Shown here one piece after another: positions 7,281 to 15,216 of a stretch of DNA of 15,440 bases (the stretch's first letter is position 1; each line of letters begins with the position of its first letter). The notes below the pieces were generated by a model. That model saw only the letters and a list, made by a program, of their open reading frames with translations, was not told the origin of the DNA and ran no database searches. Source of the stretch: Balneolia bacterium (GTDB lineage Bacteria > Bacteroidota > Rhodothermia > Balneolales > Cyclonatronaceae). The stretch covers positions 1 to 15,440 of the forward strand of contig PXDL01000037.1 in the NCBI GenBank assembly GCA_003566395.1. The letters are read 5' to 3'. A program made the position numbers and the translations under genes.

Positions 7281-7295
7281 GGAGGTGGAACCTTG
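7281..7295 (+). promoter_or_regulatory. Strong Shine-Dalgarno sequence and TTG start of rpoC
   Basis: GGAGGT at 7281-7286 (extended GGAGGTGG) lies six bases before TTG at 7293-7295. It is the best Shine-Dalgarno match in the operon and fixes a TTG start for rpoC. Its presence shows that this organism does use anti-Shine-Dalgarno pairing, unlike most classical Bacteroidia, where such motifs are scarce. Confidence 0.8.
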
Positions 7296-10200
7296 TCACT
7301 AACAGTAAGCGACACCGTATCCAAAGATTTCAAAGCACTCAAAATATCCCTTGCCTCTGCTGAAGCAATTCTTTCCCGCTCACGGGGCGAAGTGCTGACC
7401 CCTGAGACGATCAACTATCGTACGTTTAAGCCCGAAATGAACGGCTTGTTCTGCGAGAAGATTTTCGGGCCGGTCAAGGACTGGGAATGCCACTGCGGCA
7501 AATATAAAAGAATCAGATACAAAGGCATTATCTGCGACCGTTGCGGCGTGGAAGTAACCCGCAAAGCAGTTCGTCGTGAGCGTATGGGCCATCTCAGCCT
7601 TTGTGTCCCTGTTGTACATATCTGGTATTTCAAATCGCTGCCGAACAAGGTTGCTTACCTGCTCGGCCTTTCGTCAAAAAATCTGGATAAAATTGTGTAC
7701 TACGAAAACTTCGTGGTCACCAATCCGGGAATGGCGCGCGATCTTGGTTACAAGTACGGTGATATGCTCACCGAAGAAGAATATTATGATATTCTGGGCC
7801 AGCTTCCTGATGAACATCGTGAGCTTGACGAGGACGACAGCGATAAATTCGTTGTGAAAATGGGGGCCGAGGCTGTTGAGTCTATGCTCGCTAATATCGA
7901 CCTCGACAAGGATGTTTATAAATACCGTGAGCAGGTCAAGAACGAAACATCCATGTTGCGTAAGAAGAAAACGCTGAAACGCCTTCAGGTGCTCGAAGCT
8001 TTTCGTACGGCCAACAGATCCATCGAAAACCGTCCTGAGTGGATGGTGATGCGTGTTATTCCGGTTATTCCTCCGGAACTGCGCCCGCTTGTACCGCTTG
8101 AAGGCGGACGTTTCGCGACTTCGGATTTGAATGATCTTTACCGCCGTGTAATTATCCGCAACAACCGTCTCAAGCGTCTTATAGACATTAAAGCACCGGA
8201 TGTAATTCTCCGTAACGAGAAACGCATGCTTCAGGAAGCGGTTGATTCTCTTTTTGATAACTCGCGTAAAACCAACGCTGTACGTAATAACAATCGTCCG
8301 CTCAAATCACTCAGTGATATGCTGAAAGGCAAGAGCGGTCGTTTCCGTCAGAACCTTCTTGGTAAGCGTGTTGATTACTCCGGCCGTTCGGTAATTGTAG
8401 TAGGCCCCGAACTGAAAATGCATCAGTGCGGTTTGCCGAAAGAAATGGCAATTGAGCTGTATAAACCGTTCGTTATTCGCAGATTGATTGAACGGGGCTA
8501 CGTGAAAACGGTGAAAAGCGCCAAGAAAATGGTCGATCGACGCGACGAGGTTGTTTGGGATGTACTTGAGAAAGTCATCGACGGACACCCTGTGATGCTT
8601 AACCGTGCACCGACACTTCACAGACTTGGTATTCAGGCATTTCAACCGGTTCTGATCGAGCACAAAGCGATTCAGCTTCATCCGTTAGCATGTACGGCTT
8701 TTAATGCCGACTTCGACGGTGACCAGATGGCTGTTCACTTGCCGTTGAGCCATGATGCCGTGCTTGAAGCATCTATTTTAATGCTCGGGGCACACAACAT
8801 CCTGAATCCTGCAAGCGGTGGCCCGATTACGGTACCATCTCAGGATATGATTCTGGGTCTTTACTATATGACCAAGGTAAGACCTGCCGGTGAGAAGGAA
8901 GGCAAAACGTTCGGCTCTACTGATGAAGTAATTGTTGCATATGATCAGCGGGTGATATTGTTACATGATCGCATCAAACTTCGTCTTGTTCATGAAGTTG
9001 ACGGTGAGAAGAAAACCGAAGTTATAAACACCACGGCAGGACGTGTGCTCTTTAATGAGATCATACCTCCGGAGGTCGGCTTCAAAAATCTGACCTTCGG
9101 CAAGAAAGAACTCCGAATTTTGATTGGTGAAGTTTTTTCAGCCGTGGGTACCGCCCGTACTTCCGAATTCCTGGATAATATGAAGTATCTCGGATTCGAA
9201 AATGCCACTGTGGGCGGATTGTCCTTCAGCCTTGAAGACATTGTAATTCCTGATGCCAAAGCTGAGCTTATTGAAAGTGCTCAGAAAGAGGTACAGCTTA
9301 TTATGGAACGGTATGAAAATGGTTTCATCACCGATAATGAGCGTTACAATCAGGTTATTGATAAATGGACCGGAACAACAAACCGGGTATCCGAAACCTT
9401 GTTCCAGGCCCTGAGCCAGGATAAGGACGGGTTTAATCCGGTATTTATGATGGCCGACTCCGGAGCACGGGGTTCCAAAGAGCAGATTCGTCAGCTTGGC
9501 GGTATGCGTGGTCTGATGGCCAAACCGCAGAAAAGCTCGGTGGATTCCTCCGGAAGCGAGGTTATTGAAACGCCGATTCTCTCCAGTTTTAAGGAAGGAC
9601 TTACCGTACTTGAATACTTTATTTCAACGCACGGTGCCCGTAAAGGACTGGCTGATACAGCCTTAAAAACAGCCGATGCCGGGTATTTGACCCGTCGTTT
9701 GGTTGACGTTTCCCAGGATGTTGTGGTTACCGAACATGACTGCGGAACGCTCCGGGGTATCAGGATTCGCGCCCTCAAGGATAACGAAGATATTGTTGAA
9801 AGCCTTGAAGACCGGATTATCGGCCGGACATCCATGCACGATGTATTTGACCCGCTTACCGATGAGCTTATCGTTCATTCGAATCAGCTAATTGATGAGA
9901 ATATCGCCCGGAAAATTTCGGAAACCTCGATTGAGGAAGTCGAAATCCGCTCCGTGCTAACCTGCGAAACCGGCCGGGGTGTGTGTTCTATGTGTTACGG
10001 ACGCGACCTTACCCGTGGTAAACTGGTTCAGACCGGTGAAGCAGTAGGCGTAATAGCCGCTCAATCAATCGGTGAACCGGGTACACAGCTTACCCTGCGT
10101 ACCTTCCACGTTGGTGGTACGGCCGCTCGTCTTGAAGCCGAATCGCAGCATAAAGCCAAATTTAACGGTAAAGCCGAATTCGAGAACCTTCGCGTTGTTA

Positions 10201-11582
10201 CCTATAACGACGGTGAAGAAGAATTCAACGTTGTGTTAAGCCGTGCCGGTGAAATCAAGATTGTTGATGATACCGGAAAAGTGCTGAATACACACAACGT
10301 ACCCTACGGTTCCGAAATGCTCATCGAAGAAGGTGACATGGTTATGAAAGGTCAGCCGCTTTGTAAGTGGGATCCTTATAACGCCCTCATTTATTCTGAA
10401 ATGAACGGTAAGGTTGCCTTCAAAGATATTATTGATGATGTAACCTGTGCCGATGAAACCGATGCACAAACGGGCTACAAGGAAAGAGTAATCATCGATT
10501 CCAAAGACCGTACGCTTGTACCAACCCTGATTATCAAAGACGGTGAGAAGTACAAGGAAATTACGCTTCCGGTCCGGACCCATATTGTTGTGGAAGACGA
10601 GCAGGAAGTTTCCACCGGTCAGGTGATTGCCAAGATTCCGCGTAAAGCTTCCAAATCCAAGGATATTACCGCCGGTCTGCCGCGTGTTACAGAGCTTTTT
10701 GAGGCGCGTCCACCTTCCGATCCTGCTACAGTTTCGGAAATCGACGGCGTTATCAGCTTCGGAAATCGTAAGCGTGGTTCCCAGGAAATTATCGTGGAAA
10801 GTAAAGACGGCGTGGACAAGCGGACGTATCTTATCCCGCTTTCCAAGCACATTCTTGTTCAGGAACACGATTACGTTACGGCCGGACAGCCGCTTTCAGA
10901 AGGTGCCATTCTGCCGCAGGATATACTCAACATCCTCGGCCCGTTCGCAGTACAAAGCTACATCGTGAACGAGATTCAGGAGGTTTACCGTCTGCAGGGT
11001 GTGAAGATCAACGATAAGCATATTGAAGTGATCGTACGAACCATGATGCAGAAAGTGGAAATCACCGAGCCGGGAGATACCATGTATCTTGAAGGCGATA
11101 AAGTGGACCGCTTCGAGGTAAACAGGACTAACGATAACCTTATCGGCAAGTTTGTAGTAACCGATGCCGGTGGATCCGATCTGCCGCTTGGAAGCTCACT
11201 TACCCGCCGTGAAGTTCGTGAAATCAACTCCCAGCTTATTAAGGATGACAAACCTGAACTGGAAGTCCGTGAAGCAGCATCTGCCATTTCACGTCCTATA
11301 CTGCTCGGTATTACGCGGGCTGCACTTTCAACCGACAGCTGGCTATCGGCGGCTTCCTTCCAGGAAACAACCAAAGTACTTACCGGCGCCGCGGTTGAAG
11401 GCAAGTCGGACAACCTGCTCGGACTAAAAGAGAATGTGGTGGTAGGCCATCGCGTACCGGCCGGTACGGGAATGAGACCTTATCAGAATCTCATAGTCAG
11501 CGGTGCTCAGCAGTACGAACCTGATGAAGAGGTTGATGAGCGCAGCAAGTCTATTGCCGATATACTTAAATCCGAAAGCTGA
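7293..11582 (+). CDS. rpoC: DNA-directed RNA polymerase subunit beta'
   Basis: Beta' carries the catalytic magnesium site and the DNA clamp. The 1429-residue protein is intact from a TTG start to TGA. The N-terminal zinc site uses C66, C68, C81 and C84 (CHCG...CDRCG). The catalytic motif NADFDGDQM is at 471-479, with the three Mg-binding aspartates D473, D475 and D477. The second zinc site is formed by C817 (HDCGT) and C891, C898 and C901 (CETGRGVCSMC). The bridge helix/trigger loop region GVIAAQSIGEPGTQLTLRTFH lies around residues 920-940. The long segment before the C-terminus contains the beta-sheet-rich beta' insertion region. It is the last gene of the operon: its stop codon lies in a small hairpin and a strong terminator follows within 80 nt. 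Confidence 0.98.
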   Translation: MSLTVSDTVSKDFKALKISLASAEAILSRSRGEVLTPETINYRTFKPEMNGLFCEKIFGPVKDWECHCGKYKRIRYKGIICDRCGVEVTRKAVRRERMGHLSLCVPVVHIWYFKSLPNKVAYLLGLSSKNLDKIVYYENFVVTNPGMARDLGYKYGDMLTEEEYYDILGQLPDEHRELDEDDSDKFVVKMGAEAVESMLANIDLDKDVYKYREQVKNETSMLRKKKTLKRLQVLEAFRTANRSIENRPEWMVMRVIPVIPPELRPLVPLEGGRFATSDLNDLYRRVIIRNNRLKRLIDIKAPDVILRNEKRMLQEAVDSLFDNSRKTNAVRNNNRPLKSLSDMLKGKSGRFRQNLLGKRVDYSGRSVIVVGPELKMHQCGLPKEMAIELYKPFVIRRLIERGYVKTVKSAKKMVDRRDEVVWDVLEKVIDGHPVMLNRAPTLHRLGIQAFQPVLIEHKAIQLHPLACTAFNADFDGDQMAVHLPLSHDAVLEASILMLGAHNILNPASGGPITVPSQDMILGLYYMTKVRPAGEKEGKTFGSTDEVIVAYDQRVILLHDRIKLRLVHEVDGEKKTEVINTTAGRVLFNEIIPPEVGFKNLTFGKKELRILIGEVFSAVGTARTSEFLDNMKYLGFENATVGGLSFSLEDIVIPDAKAELIESAQKEVQLIMERYENGFITDNERYNQVIDKWTGTTNRVSETLFQALSQDKDGFNPVFMMADSGARGSKEQIRQLGGMRGLMAKPQKSSVDSSGSEVIETPILSSFKEGLTVLEYFISTHGARKGLADTALKTADAGYLTRRLVDVSQDVVVTEHDCGTLRGIRIRALKDNEDIVESLEDRIIGRTSMHDVFDPLTDELIVHSNQLIDENIARKISETSIEEVEIRSVLTCETGRGVCSMCYGRDLTRGKLVQTGEAVGVIAAQSIGEPGTQLTLRTFHVGGTAARLEAESQHKAKFNGKAEFENLRVVTYNDGEEEFNVVLSRAGEIKIVDDTGKVLNTHNVPYGSEMLIEEGDMVMKGQPLCKWDPYNALIYSEMNGKVAFKDIIDDVTCADETDAQTGYKERVIIDSKDRTLVPTLIIKDGEKYKEITLPVRTHIVVEDEQEVSTGQVIAKIPRKASKSKDITAGLPRVTELFEARPPSDPATVSEIDGVISFGNRKRGSQEIIVESKDGVDKRTYLIPLSKHILVQEHDYVTAGQPLSEGAILPQDILNILGPFAVQSYIVNEIQEVYRLQGVKINDKHIEVIVRTMMQKVEITEPGDTMYLEGDKVDRFEVNRTNDNLIGKFVVTDAGGSDLPLGSSLTRREVREINSQLIKDDKPELEVREAASAISRPILLGITRAALSTDSWLSAASFQETTKVLTGAAVEGKSDNLLGLKENVVVGHRVPAGTGMRPYQNLIVSGAQQYEPDEEVDERSKSIADILKSES

Positions 11583-11596
11583 TTGTAAATCAGCTT
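11576..11596 (+). other. Small hairpin spanning the rpoC stop codon
   Basis: AAGCTGATT (11576-11584) is perfectly complementary to AATCAGCTT (11588-11596), leaving a three-base GTA loop. The TGA stop of rpoC (11580-11582) lies in the 5' arm. No U-run follows (AGATAAACG), so it is not a terminator. It could protect the 3' end of the messenger after termination downstream. The pairing is seen; the role is inferred. Confidence 0.5.
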
Positions 11597-11617
11597 AGAT
11601 AAACGTCGGTTTTATTT

Positions 11618-11660
11618 CAGAAAGCCTTCCGGAATTTTTTTCGGAAGGCTTTCTGCTTTT
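11618..11660 (+). terminator. Intrinsic terminator after rpoC
   Basis: CAGAAAGCCTTCCG (11618-11631) pairs perfectly over 14 bp with CGGAAGGCTTTCTG (11642-11655), around a ten-base loop GAATTTTTTT. CTTTT follows at 11656-11660. The strong stem plus U-run immediately downstream of the last polymerase gene marks the end of the operon. The complementary strand has no T-run after the stem, so it acts on the + strand only. Confidence 0.88.
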
Positions 11661-11691
11661 AATGTATCTTGCTCAGGATTTGTAGTAAGGC

Positions 11692-11710
11692 GGAGGTAAA
11701 CGAAACGTTG
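11692..11710 (+). promoter_or_regulatory. Candidate Shine-Dalgarno sequence and TTG start of the histidine kinase gene
   Basis: GGAGGT at 11692-11697 lies ten bases before an in-frame TTG at 11708. This is a full match and the genome uses TTG starts elsewhere in the window. The spacing is a little long. The alternative ATG at 11777 has no Shine-Dalgarno sequence but begins a more protein-like N-terminus (MVEGIKDLYNEI). A still earlier TTG at 11669 is too close to the terminator to be convincing. Confidence 0.45.
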
Positions 11711-14707
11711 TACCGGATTCGCCGAGGTTTTCATCAATGTGTGTATCATGGCAAACCCATTAGAAATAGTTGTGATATGGTTGAAGGTATAAAGGACCTT
11801 TACAACGAGATTATTGAAAGCAGACAGGAGCTGGTCTGTAAATTCGATGAGGACACTCGTATTCTTCTTGTGAATGATGCGTATGCTAAAGCGTTCAACA
11901 AAACGAAAGAGGAGCTGATAGGAAAAAGCTTTCTGGATCTTGTGCCGGAAGAGGAGCATGATAAAATACGGTCGCACCTCAACAGCCTGACCCGTCGGGA
12001 ACCCGAGCTTACTTATCAGCATGAAGTTATTTCAAGTGATGGCAGTATCATCTGGCATGAATGGTACGACCGGGCGATCTTTGATGAGACCGGAAAGCTC
12101 AGCTATTTTATTTCCATAGGCCGCGACATCACAGAGAATAAGCTTATGGTGGAAAAGCTGAGGTATCAGCAAAAATTTCAGGCTTTAGTAATGGATCTTG
12201 CCATTTATTTGGTAAATATTCCGCTTGATACCATTGACACGGCTATTCATAATACGCTTAGAAAAATAGGTGAATTTGCCGGCGTAGACCGCGCTTATGT
12301 TTTCCGCTACGACTTTGAAAACAGCCTCACCTTTAATACACATGAGTGGTGCGGAGAAGGCATAACCCGGGAAATCGACAATTTGCAGGGCGTTCCGCTT
12401 GATTACATCCCGGAATGGGTGAACAAGCATACGCAAAAAAAAATGATGGTCATTAAAGATGTATCTAAACTTCCGAAGGAAAATGGAGTCAGGCAGATAC
12501 TTGAACCTCAGTCGGTTAAATCGCTGATTACGGTTCCCATGCACCATAACGAGGAATGTCTCGGCTTTGTAGGTTTTGATGCCGTCAGAAGCGTGAAGCA
12601 GTGGTCCGAACATGAAATACAACTGCTGAAAGTTCTGACCGAACTTATCGCCAACGCAGTGGTCAAAAAGAGAACGGAATCGGAGATGGTCAGGGCCAGA
12701 TATGAGGCGGTTGCCGCCAACGAGGCCAAAAGCAGGTTTCTGGCCAATATGAGCCATGAAGTCCGTACTCCGCTTAACGGCATTTTGGGTATGGCCGAAA
12801 TGCTGAGCAAAAGCAACCCCAATCCTCAACAACAACGATATATCAATATCATACAATCCAGCGGAGAGACACTGCAGGGAATCGTTCGGGATGTTCTCGA
12901 TCTTCACCGTATCGAGACCAATCAATTTACCCTTGAGCACACCGATTTTTCGATTGATGATGCCGTCAGGGAATCAGTTCAACTTCTTGAACTGAAAGCA
13001 CGTGAAAAAGGCATCGTGCTTGGAATCGACCGTCTCGATGTTCCCTGGAGGCTGCTTACGGGAGCGAAAGTTCGGATAAAACAGGTGCTTATTAATCTGA
13101 TCGACAACGCCGTTAACTATACCTCTGAAGGAAGCGTTAAGATTATTGTGCGACCGGATACGGTTAAAAAAGACGAACAACTCGTGTATGTGAGATTTGA
13201 AGTGATTGATACGGGTATCGGAATGACCGGCAAGCAGCAAAAACAGCTCTTCACCGATTTCTCGCCTCCGTTTTTTTACGCTAAGAAAAACTCCGGCGGA
13301 AGCGGGCTTGGACTACTGATCAGCAAGAACCTTGTAGATCAGATGCAGGGACAAATCGGCATCGATAGCAATCCGGGTGAAGGAACTCGCGCATGGTTTA
13401 CGATTCCGCTCGGAGTCCCCGATCAACAGCCAAAACCCGAACATACAGAGCCTGAAAAACGTGGTCTTGTGATTACCGACCGGAAACTGAAAGCGGTATT
13501 TCTTGATCATCAAACCAACAGACTGAATTGCAGCCTTACTTACATATCTGATTTGCAGAACGCTTCCCGTTTGCTCAACAGCGCCGATACCCGTGAGCAA
13601 CCATTCTGCGTGATTCTTGTAGATCTTGAATTCGGAGCAGCTGAAGTTTTGGGATTCGTTGATAATCTGAAGGATAATGCGCTTTTCTTTGACTCTAAAG
13701 TAGTGCTGATTGCCAGCTCTCAGAAACAGGTTAACAGAGCATGGATTGCAGAACACGATATTTATGATATCCTCGTAAGACCTGTACGTACATTCGAGAT
13801 AGAGAGGGTGTTTGCAGCTCAATTCTCCGACGGTATCGGGGAGAATGAAATTGTTTATGATTCACCAGATTCCGCTTCGGTGTTTGAGACCTCAAACGAA
13901 AAAAAAGAGGATGATTCCGAACTCCACGCAAGTTTTGAAGAGCTTGGTGAAACTCCGGTTCAGTTTACCGGTAATGTTCTGGTAGCCGAAGACAATTCAG
14001 TAAATAAAATGCTCATTGATTTCATTCTTAGAAAACTGGGCGTACGCTACACGATTGTGGAAAACGGCCGTGATGTAATCAACGAAATGAAGAAGTCGGA
14101 CTACGATCTTATCCTTATGGATTGCCAGATGCCTGTTGTGGACGGATTTATGGCAACGTCGGAAATTCGTTCAATGAGCGGCAAAAAGAAATCAAAAATA
14201 CCAATTATTGCAGTTACGGCTCATGTCATAAAAGGGTACAAACAGCGATGTATTGCTGCCGGTATGAATGAATATATTTCGAAGCCTTACAGCGCCCGTG
14301 ATATTATAAAAGTGTTTTTCAAATACCTGCGGTCACGGGAACATGATAAAAAGGATGCCCCCCTGGAACTGGATAAACTGCATGAGCGCTTTGACGGTAA
14401 CGTGAGGTTAATCCACAGCCTGGTATCTAAATTTATCAAAGATTCGCGTCAACAAATTGCCGGGCTTTTATCTGCTCTTGAAAAAGGAGATTATCATGAA
14501 TTAAAGCAAACCGGGCACAGTATGAAGGGCGCCGCCGCTTTGCTGCATAACGGCGATATATACAATAAGTCAGAGCAGTTAGAAACAGCTGTTAAAAACA
14601 GGTCTGATGAAAAGATTAGCGAACTGATACATGAACTCTCAAAAGCCGTCGATACCCTTGAACAGTGGTGGAAACGGGCAGGGCAGGGAAATACTCCCGA
14701 AGACTGA
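11708..14707 (+). CDS. Hybrid sensor histidine kinase with PAS, GAF, two receivers and HPt (soluble)
   Basis: This is a multistep phosphorelay kinase. From the TTG at 11708 it has 999 residues (976 if the ATG at 11777 is used). Domains in order: PAS with PAC-like end (about 42-144, ending IGRDITENK); GAF (about 157-320); HisKA with phospho-acceptor H350 in MSHEVRTPLNG; HATPase with N-box N467, G1 box DTGIGM (501-506) and G2 box GGSGLGL (530-536); a degenerate receiver (about 590-710); a canonical receiver (about 752-875) with E761/D762, phospho-acceptor D805, T837 and K859; and a C-terminal HPt domain with H937 in GHSMKGAA. I see no membrane span or signal peptide, so it should be cytosolic and sense an internal or diffusible signal. 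It follows the rpoC terminator, so it needs its own promoter; I found none convincing. No partner regulator is adjacent, so its target is unknown. Confidence 0.93.
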   Translation: MYRIRRGFHQCVYHGKPIRNSCDMVEGIKDLYNEIIESRQELVCKFDEDTRILLVNDAYAKAFNKTKEELIGKSFLDLVPEEEHDKIRSHLNSLTRREPELTYQHEVISSDGSIIWHEWYDRAIFDETGKLSYFISIGRDITENKLMVEKLRYQQKFQALVMDLAIYLVNIPLDTIDTAIHNTLRKIGEFAGVDRAYVFRYDFENSLTFNTHEWCGEGITREIDNLQGVPLDYIPEWVNKHTQKKMMVIKDVSKLPKENGVRQILEPQSVKSLITVPMHHNEECLGFVGFDAVRSVKQWSEHEIQLLKVLTELIANAVVKKRTESEMVRARYEAVAANEAKSRFLANMSHEVRTPLNGILGMAEMLSKSNPNPQQQRYINIIQSSGETLQGIVRDVLDLHRIETNQFTLEHTDFSIDDAVRESVQLLELKAREKGIVLGIDRLDVPWRLLTGAKVRIKQVLINLIDNAVNYTSEGSVKIIVRPDTVKKDEQLVYVRFEVIDTGIGMTGKQQKQLFTDFSPPFFYAKKNSGGSGLGLLISKNLVDQMQGQIGIDSNPGEGTRAWFTIPLGVPDQQPKPEHTEPEKRGLVITDRKLKAVFLDHQTNRLNCSLTYISDLQNASRLLNSADTREQPFCVILVDLEFGAAEVLGFVDNLKDNALFFDSKVVLIASSQKQVNRAWIAEHDIYDILVRPVRTFEIERVFAAQFSDGIGENEIVYDSPDSASVFETSNEKKEDDSELHASFEELGETPVQFTGNVLVAEDNSVNKMLIDFILRKLGVRYTIVENGRDVINEMKKSDYDLILMDCQMPVVDGFMATSEIRSMSGKKKSKIPIIAVTAHVIKGYKQRCIAAGMNEYISKPYSARDIIKVFFKYLRSREHDKKDAPLELDKLHERFDGNVRLIHSLVSKFIKDSRQQIAGLLSALEKGDYHELKQTGHSMKGAAALLHNGDIYNKSEQLETAVKNRSDEKISELIHELSKAVDTLEQWWKRAGQGNTPED

Positions 14708-14710
14708 GAA

Positions 14711-14745
14711 GCCGGCCAGGTTCAAAAACGGCGTTACCGGCCGGC
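14711..14745. terminator. GC-rich hairpin between convergent genes (possible shared terminator)
   Basis: GCCGGCC (14711-14717) pairs with GGCCGGC (14739-14745), and GGT (14719-14721) with ACC (14736-14738), around one bulged A and a 14-base loop. The hairpin begins 3 nt after the kinase stop and ends 9 nt before the stop of the opposite-strand gene, the usual place for a shared bidirectional terminator. Neither strand has a good U-run directly after the stem, which keeps confidence moderate. Confidence 0.5.
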
Positions 14746-14754
14746 GTTAAATAC

Positions 14755-15060
14755 TCAGTTTTTGCTTTCCTTACTAATGTTTGAAAGAAGGTCTTCAGCT
14801 TCACGAAGCAGGTCTTCGGCCTTTTGTTTGGCGTCTTCAACTACATCGTCACTTTCTTGTTTTGCCGTATTGATGGCAAAGTTCTCGTCTTTCAGTTCAT
14901 CTATAAGACTGCGAATTTCATCAATATAGGTTTGTATGTGATAGCTCACCCGGCTTCGGGTGTTGCTGCCTTTGTCGGGGGCTACCAAAATTGCGGTTAA
15001 TGAACCGATTACGGCTCCTGTGAGTACTCCGAGAGTAAAGCCTTTAGAAAAATCAGCCAT
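14755..15060 (-). CDS. YtxH-like small membrane-anchored protein
   Basis: This 101-residue protein starts MADFSKGFTLGVLTGAVIGS. Residues about 7-27 form a glycine-spaced hydrophobic segment followed by APDKGSNTR, which matches the YtxH family pattern of a glycine-rich membrane helix ending in an AP-x-x-G-x-x-TR motif. Residues about 35-101 are strongly charged and helical, rich in E, D and K with heptad-like spacing (for example DAKQKAEDLLREAEDLLS), and probably form a coiled coil in the cytoplasm or envelope. YtxH-type proteins are often linked to general stress or envelope stress, but their biochemical role is not established and I do not assign one. It runs opposite to the kinase. The ATG is preceded by an A-rich stretch without a clear Shine-Dalgarno sequence. 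A sigma-70-like promoter candidate lies about 55 nt upstream. Confidence 0.85.
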   Translation of the reverse strand: MADFSKGFTLGVLTGAVIGSLTAILVAPDKGSNTRSRVSYHIQTYIDEIRSLIDELKDENFAINTAKQESDDVVEDAKQKAEDLLREAEDLLSNISKESKN

Positions 15061-15102
15061 GGTTTTTTTGCGGGTTAGAGTAGTATGGAATTGTAAGTAC
15101 TT

Positions 15103-15150
15103 GATGTCGTATCTATATAAGCAAAAATTAATAAATAGTCACACGACATC
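15103..15150. repeat. 8-bp inverted repeat bracketing the candidate promoter
   Basis: GATGTCGT (15103-15110) and ACGACATC (15143-15150) are exact inverted copies. On the - strand one copy directly abuts the candidate -35 element and the other lies at the expected transcription start. Their centres are 40 bp apart, close to four helical turns. This could be a paired operator; alternatively the arms could form a weak hairpin with a 32-base loop. Confidence 0.45.
15114..15142 (-). promoter_or_regulatory. Candidate promoter of the YtxH-like gene
   Basis: Reading the - strand, GTGACT (15142-15137, four of six matches to TTGACA) is followed after exactly 17 bases by TATATA (15119-15114, four of six matches to TATAAT) in an A+T-rich stretch. 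Transcription would start near 15107, giving a leader of about 45 nt before the ATG at 15060. Both elements are imperfect, and FCB-group housekeeping promoters can differ from the E. coli consensus. Confidence 0.35.
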
Positions 15151-15159
15151 TATTGTGAA

Positions 15160-15175
15160 AATCAAAATTTTGATT
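15160..15175. repeat. 16-bp perfect A+T-rich palindrome
   Basis: AATCAAAATTTTGATT is a perfect palindrome located between the 3' end of the RND gene and the candidate promoter of the YtxH-like gene. It may be a dimeric regulator site. It is too A+T-rich and loop-less to be a convincing terminator. Chance occurrence in this A+T-rich spacer is possible. Confidence 0.4.
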
Positions 15176-15216
15176 ACAGAGTTCGGGTCTTTGCAATAAA
15201 GGTAAATCTGCATACT

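Noticed and set aside
7230..7292. Regulatory structure between rpoB and rpoC
   Set aside because: Apart from the Shine-Dalgarno sequence I see no stable hairpin or promoter in this 63-nt spacer.
12185..12940. 251-codon open frame on the - strand inside the histidine kinase gene
   Set aside because: It overlaps the clear GAF and HisKA coding region, and its sequence lacks any recognisable motif.
15160..15185. Terminator for the RND gene formed by the A+T palindrome on the - strand
   Set aside because: The stem would be almost entirely A-T with no loop, far weaker than the other terminators here.
14960..15199. 79-codon + strand frame over the YtxH-like gene and its upstream spacer
   Set aside because: The part overlapping the YtxH-like gene is a mirror of it and the remainder crosses an A+T-rich spacer with dyad repeats; there is no ribosome binding site.
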